A DNA stretch of 30,597 nt, from assembly GCA_002431945.1 (NCBI GenBank), contig DJET01000018.1, positions 1-30,597 on the forward strand. The letters run 5' to 3'. Every line of letters starts with the position of its first letter. The stretch's first letter is position 1. This DNA is from Ruminococcaceae bacterium UBA5891 (GTDB taxonomy: Bacteria > Bacillota > Clostridia > Oscillospirales > Acutalibacteraceae). The position numbers were made by a program, and so were the translations under genes. Positions 7,897 to 15,537 of this stretch are shown in pieces. The notes under the pieces were generated by a model. The model saw only the letters and a program-made list of their open reading frames with translations. It did not search any database and was not told the DNA's origin.

Positions 7897-8166
7897 ATGC
7901 GAGAGAACGATAAGCTGCTTTACAAAACAATGAAATCGCTGCTTAACGAAAGGCTGTCAGACGCGGAGGCACAGTCGCTTACAGACGAGGGGTATGTGAT
8001 TAAAAACCCCACAAGAAAGACCGCGGTAATGATTGCGCTTTATAAAAAGGCGGCGGGCGGCGATCTTGCCGCAATAAAAGAGCTGCGCTCTATCGTAAGC
8101 GAAAAAGAGGGCGAAAAACCCGCTAACGGCAGAGCGGTGGTGATAATAGACGACGTCGGAAATTAA
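7897..8166 (+). CDS. Putative phage terminase small subunit
   Basis: This 89-residue basic/acidic helical protein has no motif I can name with certainty. It directly precedes a large terminase and overlaps its most likely start codon. Its central segment (KNPTRKTAVMIALYKKAAGGDLAAIKEL, positions about 33-60, given here only as a region) reads as helices like those in small terminase and DUF5681-type phage proteins. Small terminase subunits recognise viral DNA and stimulate the large ATPase. The size is at the short end for that family. A GGGAGGG ribosome site lies 8 bases before the ATG. It could instead be an unrelated small regulator of the packaging genes. Confidence 0.5.
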   Translation: MRENDKLLYKTMKSLLNERLSDAEAQSLTDEGYVIKNPTRKTAVMIALYKKAAGGDLAAIKELRSIVSEKEGEKPANGRAVVIIDDVGN

Positions 8167-9454
8167 GATATCCGAAATAATAGGCGGCGGATATGATGAG
8201 TTTTGGAACTGTAAAAAGCGTTACAGGGTACTCAAGGGCGGCAAGGGTTCTAAAAAATCCTCTACCGCGGCGCTTAATTTCATATACAGGCTGATGAAAT
8301 ACCCAAACAGTAATTTGCTTGTGGTACGGCAGGTTATGAACACCCACCGCGACAGCACCTTTGCACAGCTTAAATGGGCGCAGGAAAGGCTTAACGTAAC
8401 AGAACTTTGGAAAAATACGGTTTCGCCGCTTGAAATGGTTTATATACCCACTGGGCAAAAAATAATTTTCAGAGGCTTTGACGATGTTTTGAAGCTTGCT
8501 TCTGCTACGGTGCCGAACGGTTATTTAAACTATGTTTGGATTGAAGAGGCGTTTGAAATATCAAGCGAGGCTGATTTTGACAAGCTTGACCTTTCGGTTC
8601 CGCGCGGCACCGTACCGCCGCCGCTTTACAAGCAAACCACCATTACCTTTAACCCTTGGAGCGCTGCGCACTGGCTTAAAAAAAGATTTTTCGATAAAAA
8701 AAGCCCCGATGTTAAGGCGTTTTCAACCAATTATTTAATAAACGAATTTTTGGACGAAACCGACCGCGCCGTGTTTGAAAGAATGCGGCTTACAAATCCT
8801 CGCAAATATGAGGTTGCGGGGCTTGGCAACTGGGGTATATCCGAAGGTCTTGTATATGAAAACTGGACGGTAGGAAAAAAGCAGATACCAAAGGGCGAGG
8901 AGTATAAATGGAAGAGTTTTTTCGGGCTTGATTACGGGTACACTAACGACCCTACGGGATTTGTGGGATTTATGGCAAATCCGATTGACAAGGAAATGTA
9001 TATCTATTGCGAATTTTGCAAAAAGCGTATGCTCAACTGCGATATAGCGGCAAAAATTAAAGAAATGGGCTTTTCAAAGGAGCGAATACGCGCAGACTGC
9101 GCCGAGCCTAAATCCAACGACGATTTGAGAAGACTCGGCATAGGCAGAATAACGCCGTCTGTAAAAGGGCGGGACAGCATTTTAAACGGCATATCCGCAA
9201 TTAACGAATACAGAATAACCGTAAACCCCGACTGTACCGATATGATACGCGAGCTGTCTTCCTATGTGTATGAAGACAGGGCAGTGGAAAACGGCGTTAA
9301 AAACCCGAAGGACAGCAATAACCATTTATGCGACGCCATGCGTTACGCCTTTGAGGACGTGAAGCATTTTCATCCGCAAAAAGAGGACGAGGATAAGGAA
9401 GAAAAAAGAGCCGCTATCAGCGGTTCGGATTTAACGGGAGGCTGGGATATATGA
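8162..9454 (+). CDS. Phage terminase large subunit, PBSX-like, probable ATT start
   Basis: This is the DNA-packaging ATPase and nuclease that fills the capsid. The frame is open from 8150, but its first ATG is at 8294, after the P-loop. Starting at ATT 8162 gives a 430-residue protein with the N-terminus IKISEIIGGGYDEFWN, a normal length and beginning for this family. Motifs in that numbering are: variant Walker A KGGKGSKKS (25-33), Walker B-like YVWIEEA with Glu128-129, and nuclease acidic residues in GLDYGYTND (Asp257), RADCAEP (Asp312) and NHLCDAMRY (Asp391). ATT overlaps the stop of the preceding gene (ATTAA), so coupled initiation is plausible. A +1 frameshift fusion or a damaged start are alternatives. 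Its last bases overlap the next ATG. Confidence 0.88.
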   Translation: MKISEIIGGGYDEFWNCKKRYRVLKGGKGSKKSSTAALNFIYRLMKYPNSNLLVVRQVMNTHRDSTFAQLKWAQERLNVTELWKNTVSPLEMVYIPTGQKIIFRGFDDVLKLASATVPNGYLNYVWIEEAFEISSEADFDKLDLSVPRGTVPPPLYKQTTITFNPWSAAHWLKKRFFDKKSPDVKAFSTNYLINEFLDETDRAVFERMRLTNPRKYEVAGLGNWGISEGLVYENWTVGKKQIPKGEEYKWKSFFGLDYGYTNDPTGFVGFMANPIDKEMYIYCEFCKKRMLNCDIAAKIKEMGFSKERIRADCAEPKSNDDLRRLGIGRITPSVKGRDSILNGISAINEYRITVNPDCTDMIRELSSYVYEDRAVENGVKNPKDSNNHLCDAMRYAFEDVKHFHPQKEDEDKEEKRAAISGSDLTGGWDI

Positions 9455-9639
9455 TTATTTTAGTAAGCTTAATATCGGCTTTGGCGGCCTTTTTGTTCGG
9501 CTTTATATGGGGAACGGTATACGTTCCGCCCGTAAAGGCGGTAAAAAATGAAAGCCCGAAACAAACAGACCCTGAGCTTGAAAGGCTTAAAAAGGAATAT
9601 GAGAATTTTTTAAACTACGACGGAACAATGCAGCCGTAG
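9451..9639 (+). CDS. Small single-pass membrane protein in the phage cluster
   Basis: This 62-residue protein begins with one hydrophobic helix (about 2-26, IILVSLISALAAFLFGFIWG). A charged helical tail follows (PELERLKKEYENFLNYDGTM). Its ATG overlaps the terminase stop (ATGA) and a GGGAGG site precedes it, which supports translation. I do not recognise a family. Position between terminase and scaffold genes is common for small phage proteins of unknown role. A holin is possible from size and a single membrane segment, but no lysin gene is adjacent, so I do not call it one. Confidence 0.7.
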   Translation: MIILVSLISALAAFLFGFIWGTVYVPPVKAVKNESPKQTDPELERLKKEYENFLNYDGTMQP

Positions 9640-9654
9640 TACTGAAAGGAAAGA

Positions 9655-10299
9655 ATGAATTTGGAAAACGCAGAAGTTAAGAACACCGCACTACCCTGCG
9701 GCGACGAAACCGAAACGGCGGCAAAGGAGGATACCACACCGAAAAATGCCGAGGAAATATTCGTTCCGGTAAAATATAACAGGGAAATTAAAGAGCTAAA
9801 GCTTGATGAAGCGGCAAGACTGGCACAAAAGGGGCTTAAATTCGAGGCGATAGCCGACGATTACGAGGCGCTTAAGGGCATAGCCGCAGAAAACGGGCGC
9901 AGCGTAACGGCGTTTTTAAGCGAGCTTGCAAAGAATATGCACGAAAAAAGAAAATGCGAGCTTGCGGAAAAATGCGGCGGCAACGCGGAAATGGCAGAGT
10001 ATGTTATGAAGCTTGAAAACAGCAATGAAAAGGATAACGGCTTTGCCGAGCTTAAAAAGGAATTTCCCGAAATCAAGGATATATCCGACCTGCCCGAAAA
10101 GGTGGTAGAGGATTCAAGGCTTAAGGGCACGCTGCTGCTTGACGAGTATTTGAGATACCGCCGTTTAGCAGAGCGCGAGGCTGCAATTGCCGCGGCAAAG
10201 CAAAGGAGCGCCGAAAATTTAAGTATAGGCTCACAGACTGACCGCGGCTACGGCACCGATCCCGAAGCGGCAGAGTTTTTAAAGGGACTTTGGAAATAA
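9655..10299 (+). CDS. Putative capsid scaffolding protein
   Basis: This 214-residue, very charged, helix-rich protein lies directly before the capsid gene, the usual place for a scaffold. It has an acidic, low-complexity N-terminus (about 1-35), then YNREIKELKLDEAARLAQKG (about 42-61). That segment resembles the start of phage scaffold or head-assembly proteins. Long Glu/Lys/Ala-rich coiled-coil-like helices follow, and a short Gly/Asp-rich stretch precedes the C-terminal LKGLWK. Scaffolds guide coat-protein assembly and are then released. GAAAGGAAAG precedes the ATG. The evidence is position, composition and predicted helicity, with no catalytic motif. Confidence 0.6.
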   Translation: MNLENAEVKNTALPCGDETETAAKEDTTPKNAEEIFVPVKYNREIKELKLDEAARLAQKGLKFEAIADDYEALKGIAAENGRSVTAFLSELAKNMHEKRKCELAEKCGGNAEMAEYVMKLENSNEKDNGFAELKKEFPEIKDISDLPEKVVEDSRLKGTLLLDEYLRYRRLAEREAAIAAAKQRSAENLSIGSQTDRGYGTDPEAAEFLKGLWK

Positions 10300-10329
10300 A
10301 AAAATATTAAATTACAGGAGAAATAAATT

Positions 10330-11505
10330 ATGGCTATAAATTCAATTGAAAACGCAACTAAATATTCAAGCGAGCTTGATAAAATGTTCGCACAGAAAAG
10401 CGCAACCGGCTTTTTTGCCGATAACGCGCTGGCTACAAAATTCGTGGGCGCCAAAACCGTTATAATCCCCGATGTTGATTTTCAGGGACTTGCGGATTAT
10501 GACCGCGATACAGGCTTTACAAAGGGCGCAATCACCGTTGCAAACACCTCTTACACTATGAAAATGGACCGTGCGCGCTCCCTGCAGATAGACCGCGAGG
10601 ATATGAGCGAGACCGGTATTGCAAACCTTGCGGGTAAGATACTCGGAGAATATGTACGCACAAAGGTAGTGCCCGAATGCGACGCTTACGTTATTTCAAA
10701 GCTTGCGGGTCTTGCGGCTACACGCTCTAACCTTATAAACGGCAATACCGCAAAGCCCTACGAGGCGCTTTGCAAGCTTATTAACGAGGTGCAGTCGGTT
10801 GTGGGGTATGACGAGGAGCTGGTTGCCTTTGTTGACAGCTATATGTTTGCGGCTCTTCAGAACAGCTCTGAAATTTCGCGTATGATCACCGTATCTGATT
10901 TTAAGCAGGGCGATATTACGTTAAGAGTAAAATCAATAAACGGCGTTGCTATTATACCGGTGGTTTCCGAGCGTATGAAAACGGCATACACCTTTAACAA
11001 GGCGGAAGCGGGCGGCTTTACACCGACTTCGGGCGCACGCGAGGTATATATGCTTGTATGCCCGAAGAGAGGGGCGCACCTTGTTAAGAAAACCGAAAAA
11101 ATGAGAATTTTCACCCCCGAACAGAACATAGACGCCGACGCTTACAAGTTTGATTACCGTATTTATTACGATATTTTTGTAAACAAGAGCGGTCTTGACG
11201 CGGTATGGGCATGGCTTTCACCCGCTGTTACGATTTCTTCACAGCCTTCCGATAAAAGCGTGAGTGCAGGCAGTATAACCGGCAGCCTTTCGGTTACCGC
11301 AACAAGTACCGGCACGCTTACCTACCAGTGGTACAGCTGCAAGGATAAGAACGGCGGTCAGGCGGTTAAGGTGAGCGGAGCCAATACTGCCTCGATGACT
11401 ATACCGACAGACCTTACCGCAGGAACCTATTACTACTTTGTAAGGGTTATAACCGACGGCATAGCCGGCGTTGATTCTTCGGTTGCAAAGGTTACCGTTG
11501 CCTGA
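10330..11505 (+). CDS. Phage major capsid protein with C-terminal Ig-like domain
   Basis: This 391-residue protein forms the phage shell. Residues about 1-295 read as a coat protein: an N-terminal arm, FVGAKTVIIPDVDFQGLADY, an SYTMKMDRARSLQIDREDM loop, NLAGKILGEYVRTKVVPECD as a long helix, and a C-terminal YKFDYRIYYDIFVNK segment. An HK97-type fold is expected. Residues about 298-391 form a separate Ig-like beta-sandwich with VTISSQPSDKSVSAG, LTYQWYSCKD, SMTIPTDLTAGTYYYFVRV and VAKVTV. Such domains decorate many phage capsids and can bind glycans. AGGAGAAA lies before the ATG. Downstream, 68 bases contain a hairpin. The capsid call rests on pattern and position, with no database search. Confidence 0.83.
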   Translation: MAINSIENATKYSSELDKMFAQKSATGFFADNALATKFVGAKTVIIPDVDFQGLADYDRDTGFTKGAITVANTSYTMKMDRARSLQIDREDMSETGIANLAGKILGEYVRTKVVPECDAYVISKLAGLAATRSNLINGNTAKPYEALCKLINEVQSVVGYDEELVAFVDSYMFAALQNSSEISRMITVSDFKQGDITLRVKSINGVAIIPVVSERMKTAYTFNKAEAGGFTPTSGAREVYMLVCPKRGAHLVKKTEKMRIFTPEQNIDADAYKFDYRIYYDIFVNKSGLDAVWAWLSPAVTISSQPSDKSVSAGSITGSLSVTATSTGTLTYQWYSCKDKNGGQAVKVSGANTASMTIPTDLTAGTYYYFVRVITDGIAGVDSSVAKVTVA

Positions 11506-11518
11506 TAACGGCATAAAG

Positions 11519-11546
11519 CAGGGGGAGAGGGGATACTTTCCCCCTG
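11519..11546 (+). terminator. Hairpin between capsid and portal genes
   Basis: CAGGGGGA (11519-11526) pairs with TCCCCCTG (11539-11546) as an 8-bp GC-rich stem. The following bases are AT-rich (TACTTAATATATT) without a T-run. It could act as a partial terminator that lowers portal expression relative to capsid, or as an mRNA stabiliser. Capsid protein is needed in large excess over the twelve portal subunits, which suits attenuation at this point. Confidence 0.45.
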
Positions 11547-11573
11547 TACTTAATATATTAAGGAGGCAGGAAT

Positions 11574-13139
11574 TTGAATAATTCACCTTTTGAAATTTTT
11601 GAAGAATACCGCGAGGCGGCGGATTTTAAAGCATCGCTCGGTAAGCGCGGAATATACGAGCAGGGGCGTATTAACGAAAGGTTTTATATAGGCGATCAAT
11701 GGTACGGCGCCAAATGCGGAAACGAAAGACCGCTTGTAAGGCACAACATAATTAAGCGTATAGGCGATTTTAAAATGTCGCAGATATTAAGCGAGCCGCT
11801 TTCGGTTTCTTTTTCGGCAGAGGGTATTCCCGTAACCGAAAACGCCGACGGCGAAACGGGCGAAATAAATACGGTTATGACGGCGCTTGGCGATTATTAC
11901 AATATAACAGCCGAGCGAGTGGGGCTTAATTCACTGCATGAAAGGGCACTCAGAAACGCCTTTGTTACGGGAACCGGCGTAATATACACCTATTGGGATC
12001 CGACCGTTAAAACGGGGCTGTATGCCGACGCAGAGAAAAAGGTGCCCGTAAAGGGCGATATTGCCTGCGAGGTGTTAGACATTGAAAACGTGTTTTTTGC
12101 CGATCCTTATATTTCGGACGTGCAGGCACAGCCTTATATAATTATTTCAAGCCGGCGCGAAAAGGACGAGGTTATACGCGAGGCAAGGCGTTTTAATGCG
12201 GTCGGTATGACGGTAAGCGCGATAAATGAAGACGCGGAAGACGGAAAGGTAACGGTTTTAACAAAGCTTTATAAGGAATATAAGCCCGACGGGACATATA
12301 TAATTAAAGGTGTAAAGGTGACCGAGCATGCCGTTGTGCGCAGGACGTTTGAAACGGGGCTTCGGCTTTACCCGATAGCGCTTTTTAATTGGGAAAAGCG
12401 CGAGGGTATTATTTACGGTGAAAGTGAAATTACATATCTTATACCGAACCAGATAGCCATTAACCGTATGATCACCGCAAGCGTGTGGTCGGCAATGACT
12501 ACCGGTATGCCGATGATGGTTATAAACGGCGATACCGTACCCGAAGGCATTACAAACGAACCGGGGCAGATAATAAAGGTTTACGGCAGCAACGAGGATG
12601 TTAACGGCGCGGTAAAATATGTGGCGCCGCCCGATTTCAGCAAAAACTTTGAAAGCGGCGTGCAGTCGCTTATAGATAACACCTTGACGCAGAGCGGAGC
12701 CAACGAGGTGGCGCTCGGCGACAGCCGTGCGGACAACGCCACCGCGCTTATGACAATGCGAAACGCCGCCGTAATGCCGCTGCAAATGTTAAAAAACAGA
12801 TTTTACGCCTTTGCCGAGGAGCTTTCCCGTATATGGGCGGATTTTTGGGTTACCTGTTACGGAAAACGCAAAATAAAGCTGCACGACGGAAACGGCACAA
12901 GATATATGCCGTTTGACGGCGACAGGTGCAAAAGTCTTATAATAAATTCAAGGGTAGACGTGGGCACCGGCTCAGTATACAGCGACCGCGATTGTCTTAA
13001 TACATTGCTTGCGCTTTATGAAAAGGGCATTATTGACCGCACCCAGTTTCTTGAGCGTATGCCCGACGGAATTATACGCGATATAGGCGGACTTTTAAGC
13101 GAAGACGTTAAGGAGGATATACCGAATGAAGGGATATGA
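11574..13139 (+). CDS. Phage portal protein, P22-like
   Basis: This 521-residue protein is the dodecameric portal at the capsid vertex through which DNA enters. Support comes from FYIGDQWYG and RPLVRHNIIKRIGDFKMSQIL near the N-terminus, the ENVFFADPYISDVQAQPYII segment in the wing region, EREGIIYGESEI-like and LIPNQIAINRMITASVWSAM in the centre, and TQSGANEVALGDSRADNATA before the C-terminal helix (LQMLKNRFYAFAEELSRIW). These match the general order of P22/SPP1-type portals. The start is TTG at 11574, after AAGGAGG (11560-11566). Its end overlaps the next gene by 14 bases. It follows the capsid gene, an inversion of the usual portal-then-capsid order. Confidence 0.85.
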   Translation: MNNSPFEIFEEYREAADFKASLGKRGIYEQGRINERFYIGDQWYGAKCGNERPLVRHNIIKRIGDFKMSQILSEPLSVSFSAEGIPVTENADGETGEINTVMTALGDYYNITAERVGLNSLHERALRNAFVTGTGVIYTYWDPTVKTGLYADAEKKVPVKGDIACEVLDIENVFFADPYISDVQAQPYIIISSRREKDEVIREARRFNAVGMTVSAINEDAEDGKVTVLTKLYKEYKPDGTYIIKGVKVTEHAVVRRTFETGLRLYPIALFNWEKREGIIYGESEITYLIPNQIAINRMITASVWSAMTTGMPMMVINGDTVPEGITNEPGQIIKVYGSNEDVNGAVKYVAPPDFSKNFESGVQSLIDNTLTQSGANEVALGDSRADNATALMTMRNAAVMPLQMLKNRFYAFAEELSRIWADFWVTCYGKRKIKLHDGNGTRYMPFDGDRCKSLIINSRVDVGTGSVYSDRDCLNTLLALYEKGIIDRTQFLERMPDGIIRDIGGLLSEDVKEDIPNEGI

Positions 13140-13473
13140 CATATATAACAGGGCTATGGTGCTGCTCGGATATTCGGGAAGCGTGGGCGACCCTGCAGAT
13201 GAAGAAACGTTTGCGGCAGGCTCGCTTGAAATAATAAACCAAATTCTGCTTGATTTGGGCGAATCGGCTTTAGCTTCGCTTACATCTGAAATAAATGCGG
13301 CACCCTGTATTGTCGACGCGCTTGTCTGCGGCGCTGCAATGCTTTTATCGCTCACTGTCGGGGACGACGGCAAAAACGGCGTGTTTACACAGCTTTACGC
13401 CGCGAAACGGGCAAAGGCGCTGAGGGGTATTTCGGTAACAGAGGATACCTTGCCGATGCCTGAGCTTTGGTGA
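13126..13473 (+). CDS. Putative head-tail connector / portal accessory protein
   Basis: This 115-residue, mainly helical protein starts inside the portal gene, after AAGGAGG (13110-13116). Its N-terminus (MKGYDIYNRAMVLLGYSG) and the helical run EIINQILLDLGESAL followed by IVDALVCGAAMLLSLTVGD resemble small head-completion or connector proteins (gp4/gp6-type adaptors). These attach beneath the portal and hold packaged DNA. Position right after the portal supports the call. No enzymatic motif is visible. A connector role is inference from size, helicity and gene order. Confidence 0.6.
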   Translation: MKGYDIYNRAMVLLGYSGSVGDPADEETFAAGSLEIINQILLDLGESALASLTSEINAAPCIVDALVCGAAMLLSLTVGDDGKNGVFTQLYAAKRAKALRGISVTEDTLPMPELW

Positions 13474-13478
13474 CGGCT

Positions 13479-15518
13479 ATGAAATTTACTTCACTTAATA
13501 AAACCGAGCAAAAAACATTTAATATAAGGGATTTTTCCGGCGGAGCGGACTACGCTGATAAAAGATCGCTTAAAGGCGGAAAACCGCTTAGCGAGGCGCT
13601 TAATATGTACTGTAAGGACGGCCGCCTTACCTCAAGGCCCGGTATAAGCTCAAACTCCGGCAATGCTATAATAAACCCGAACTGCACCACGGATGAATAC
13701 CGCACCTATCACGTAACGGACTGCACGGTTACGGTTGACGGCTCGGAAAATAAAATAGCTTATTTTCAATTGTGCGAAGCCGACGCGCATTGTTATATAT
13801 ATATCTTTTTAATAGACGCTTCGGGTATTAGCTCACCTGCCGGATATCTTCTGTTTAACCGTGTTACATCGGAAAACTTTTATGTGCCGCGGAACATACT
13901 GTTTTTTACCGGAAAGCCCGTAAACGGCGGCGGAGTTTTTGCACTGATTACAAGATGTGATTTGTATAATACTTCAGATAAGATTACCGATATGTATGAA
14001 ATTTCCGCCGACAGAACCGAATGGAACTGCATAAATAATTTTTATATTCCCGTTGTTTCTATTAATGGCAGAGGCAACCGTTACGAGGAGGCGACAGCCT
14101 CAAAGCTTGCGTATACGGATCAGCCTGAGGCGCTTGAATCTATGAATATGCTTACAAATTATTTCAAGGCGTATTATACCTCGGACGGGCATTCTTCAAG
14201 CTTTAAACTGCCGTTTTCAAATTTATCGGATAACACGGTAAAGTGCAGGGTTTATATAAGCGCAAGCCAGTACACCGAATGGCTGGTAACGGGAACAAGC
14301 AATACCCAAAAGCTTTACAATGCCGATATAACCCTTAATATAGACAGGGAAAAGGGAATAATTTATTTTACGGGAGCGGATAACAGCGATTATCCCGTTC
14401 CTATGATGAACCTTTACCACGAAAACAACATATGCGTTACCGCCGAAAAAAAGGTTGATATCGATACGCTACATAATACCGTATGGACTGCCTGCGCAGG
14501 CTCCGGCTCAAAGCTTATTGTTTCGGGCGGCAGCGGTTCGCAGATATTTTCGGTTTCATATGATAATCCGCTGTATTTTCCCTGTAATTCCTCTGTTAAC
14601 GTAGGCGAGAGCGATCAGGAAATTAAAGCGCTGCTGCCGTATAAGGGCGGCGTGCTTGTTTACAAAAAAAGCGGCGTGTATTCGGTTTATGTTAAGAATG
14701 GCGCCGTAATAAACACAAACGCTCTGCTTGCAGACAACGATACGCAATTTTACAGAAGAGATACGTTTACCGTAAAAAAGGTTAACTGCAATATAGGCGG
14801 CAAAAACCCTAACGTATGCACGTTATTTGAGGGAAGTCCCGTATGGCTCGGCACGGATAATGTGATTTACAGGCTAAACACAAGCACATTTAAGGCGGAA
14901 GCGCTTTCCGAAGCCGTAACGCCGCTGCTTAATAACATAATTTATTACGGCTATTCGTTTGCAATTGCCTATGGGAAATATTATATGTTGTTTATGGAAG
15001 AAAAAGCGGTTATAATGGAATATAACGCCAAGGGCGAGCCCTGTTGGTATTATTGGGATTTCGGAAATATAAAGGTTAAGGGCGCCGCGGTATCAGAGGG
15101 GAAATTACTGCTTTTTTGCGTGGGCAGCGATAATAAGGTGTTTTACACCGCGCGGCTTTCGGGTAATACCGATACAGATATGCGTTATGTCGGTACGGAT
15201 ATTACGGCAAGCCAAAAAAGCTTTACCTCAAGATTTACGACCGCGCACCTTGATTTCGGCAGTATTGCTTCAAAAAAGCTGATCGGCAGCGTTACGGCGT
15301 CCTTATCGTCAAACGGATACGCAGATATATACATAAACGGAAAAAGCCTTGACAGATTAAGGCTTTCGGGCAAAAGCTCCGATTGCGGCTGCGGTGCGCT
15401 TAACACGGTGAAAATAATACCGCACATTTACGGCGCAAACGAATTTTACCTTACTGCCGAGAGCAACGAAGGGCTTACCGCAGGTGAAATTACCGTAAGC
15501 TATAAAACGGTTAAATAA
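13479..15518 (+). CDS. Large phage structural protein, tail nozzle/stabilisation-like
   Basis: This beta-rich protein is 679 residues long if the ATG at 13479 is used. The frame also offers GTG at 13470, overlapping the previous stop, and TTG at 13467. No strong ribosome site decides between them. Near the N-terminus, FNIRDFSGGADYADKRSL followed by ALNMYCKDGRLTSRPGI matches a pattern seen at the start of short-tailed-phage nozzle or stabilisation proteins, where these lines report a substructure of the portal vertex. The rest is rich in Tyr, Ser, Asn and beta strands, with no transmembrane helix or enzyme motif. It lies directly after the connector-like gene and ends the recognisable virion genes. 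The function is probable, not proven. Confidence 0.55.
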   Translation: MKFTSLNKTEQKTFNIRDFSGGADYADKRSLKGGKPLSEALNMYCKDGRLTSRPGISSNSGNAIINPNCTTDEYRTYHVTDCTVTVDGSENKIAYFQLCEADAHCYIYIFLIDASGISSPAGYLLFNRVTSENFYVPRNILFFTGKPVNGGGVFALITRCDLYNTSDKITDMYEISADRTEWNCINNFYIPVVSINGRGNRYEEATASKLAYTDQPEALESMNMLTNYFKAYYTSDGHSSSFKLPFSNLSDNTVKCRVYISASQYTEWLVTGTSNTQKLYNADITLNIDREKGIIYFTGADNSDYPVPMMNLYHENNICVTAEKKVDIDTLHNTVWTACAGSGSKLIVSGGSGSQIFSVSYDNPLYFPCNSSVNVGESDQEIKALLPYKGGVLVYKKSGVYSVYVKNGAVINTNALLADNDTQFYRRDTFTVKKVNCNIGGKNPNVCTLFEGSPVWLGTDNVIYRLNTSTFKAEALSEAVTPLLNNIIYYGYSFAIAYGKYYMLFMEEKAVIMEYNAKGEPCWYYWDFGNIKVKGAAVSEGKLLLFCVGSDNKVFYTARLSGNTDTDMRYVGTDITASQKSFTSRFTTAHLDFGSIASKKLIGSVTASLSSNGYADIYINGKSLDRLRLSGKSSDCGCGALNTVKIIPHIYGANEFYLTAESNEGLTAGEITVSYKTVK

Positions 15519-15537
15519 TTTATTACGGAGGCGGAAA

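Noticed and set aside
8294..9454. Large terminase starting at ATG 8294
   Set aside because: This start removes the Walker A motif encoded at about 8234-8260 in the same open frame, and no ribosome site precedes it.
12258..12785. 175-codon open frame on the minus strand
   Set aside because: It lies opposite the portal gene and has a Cys/His/Arg-rich composition with no fold or ribosome site.
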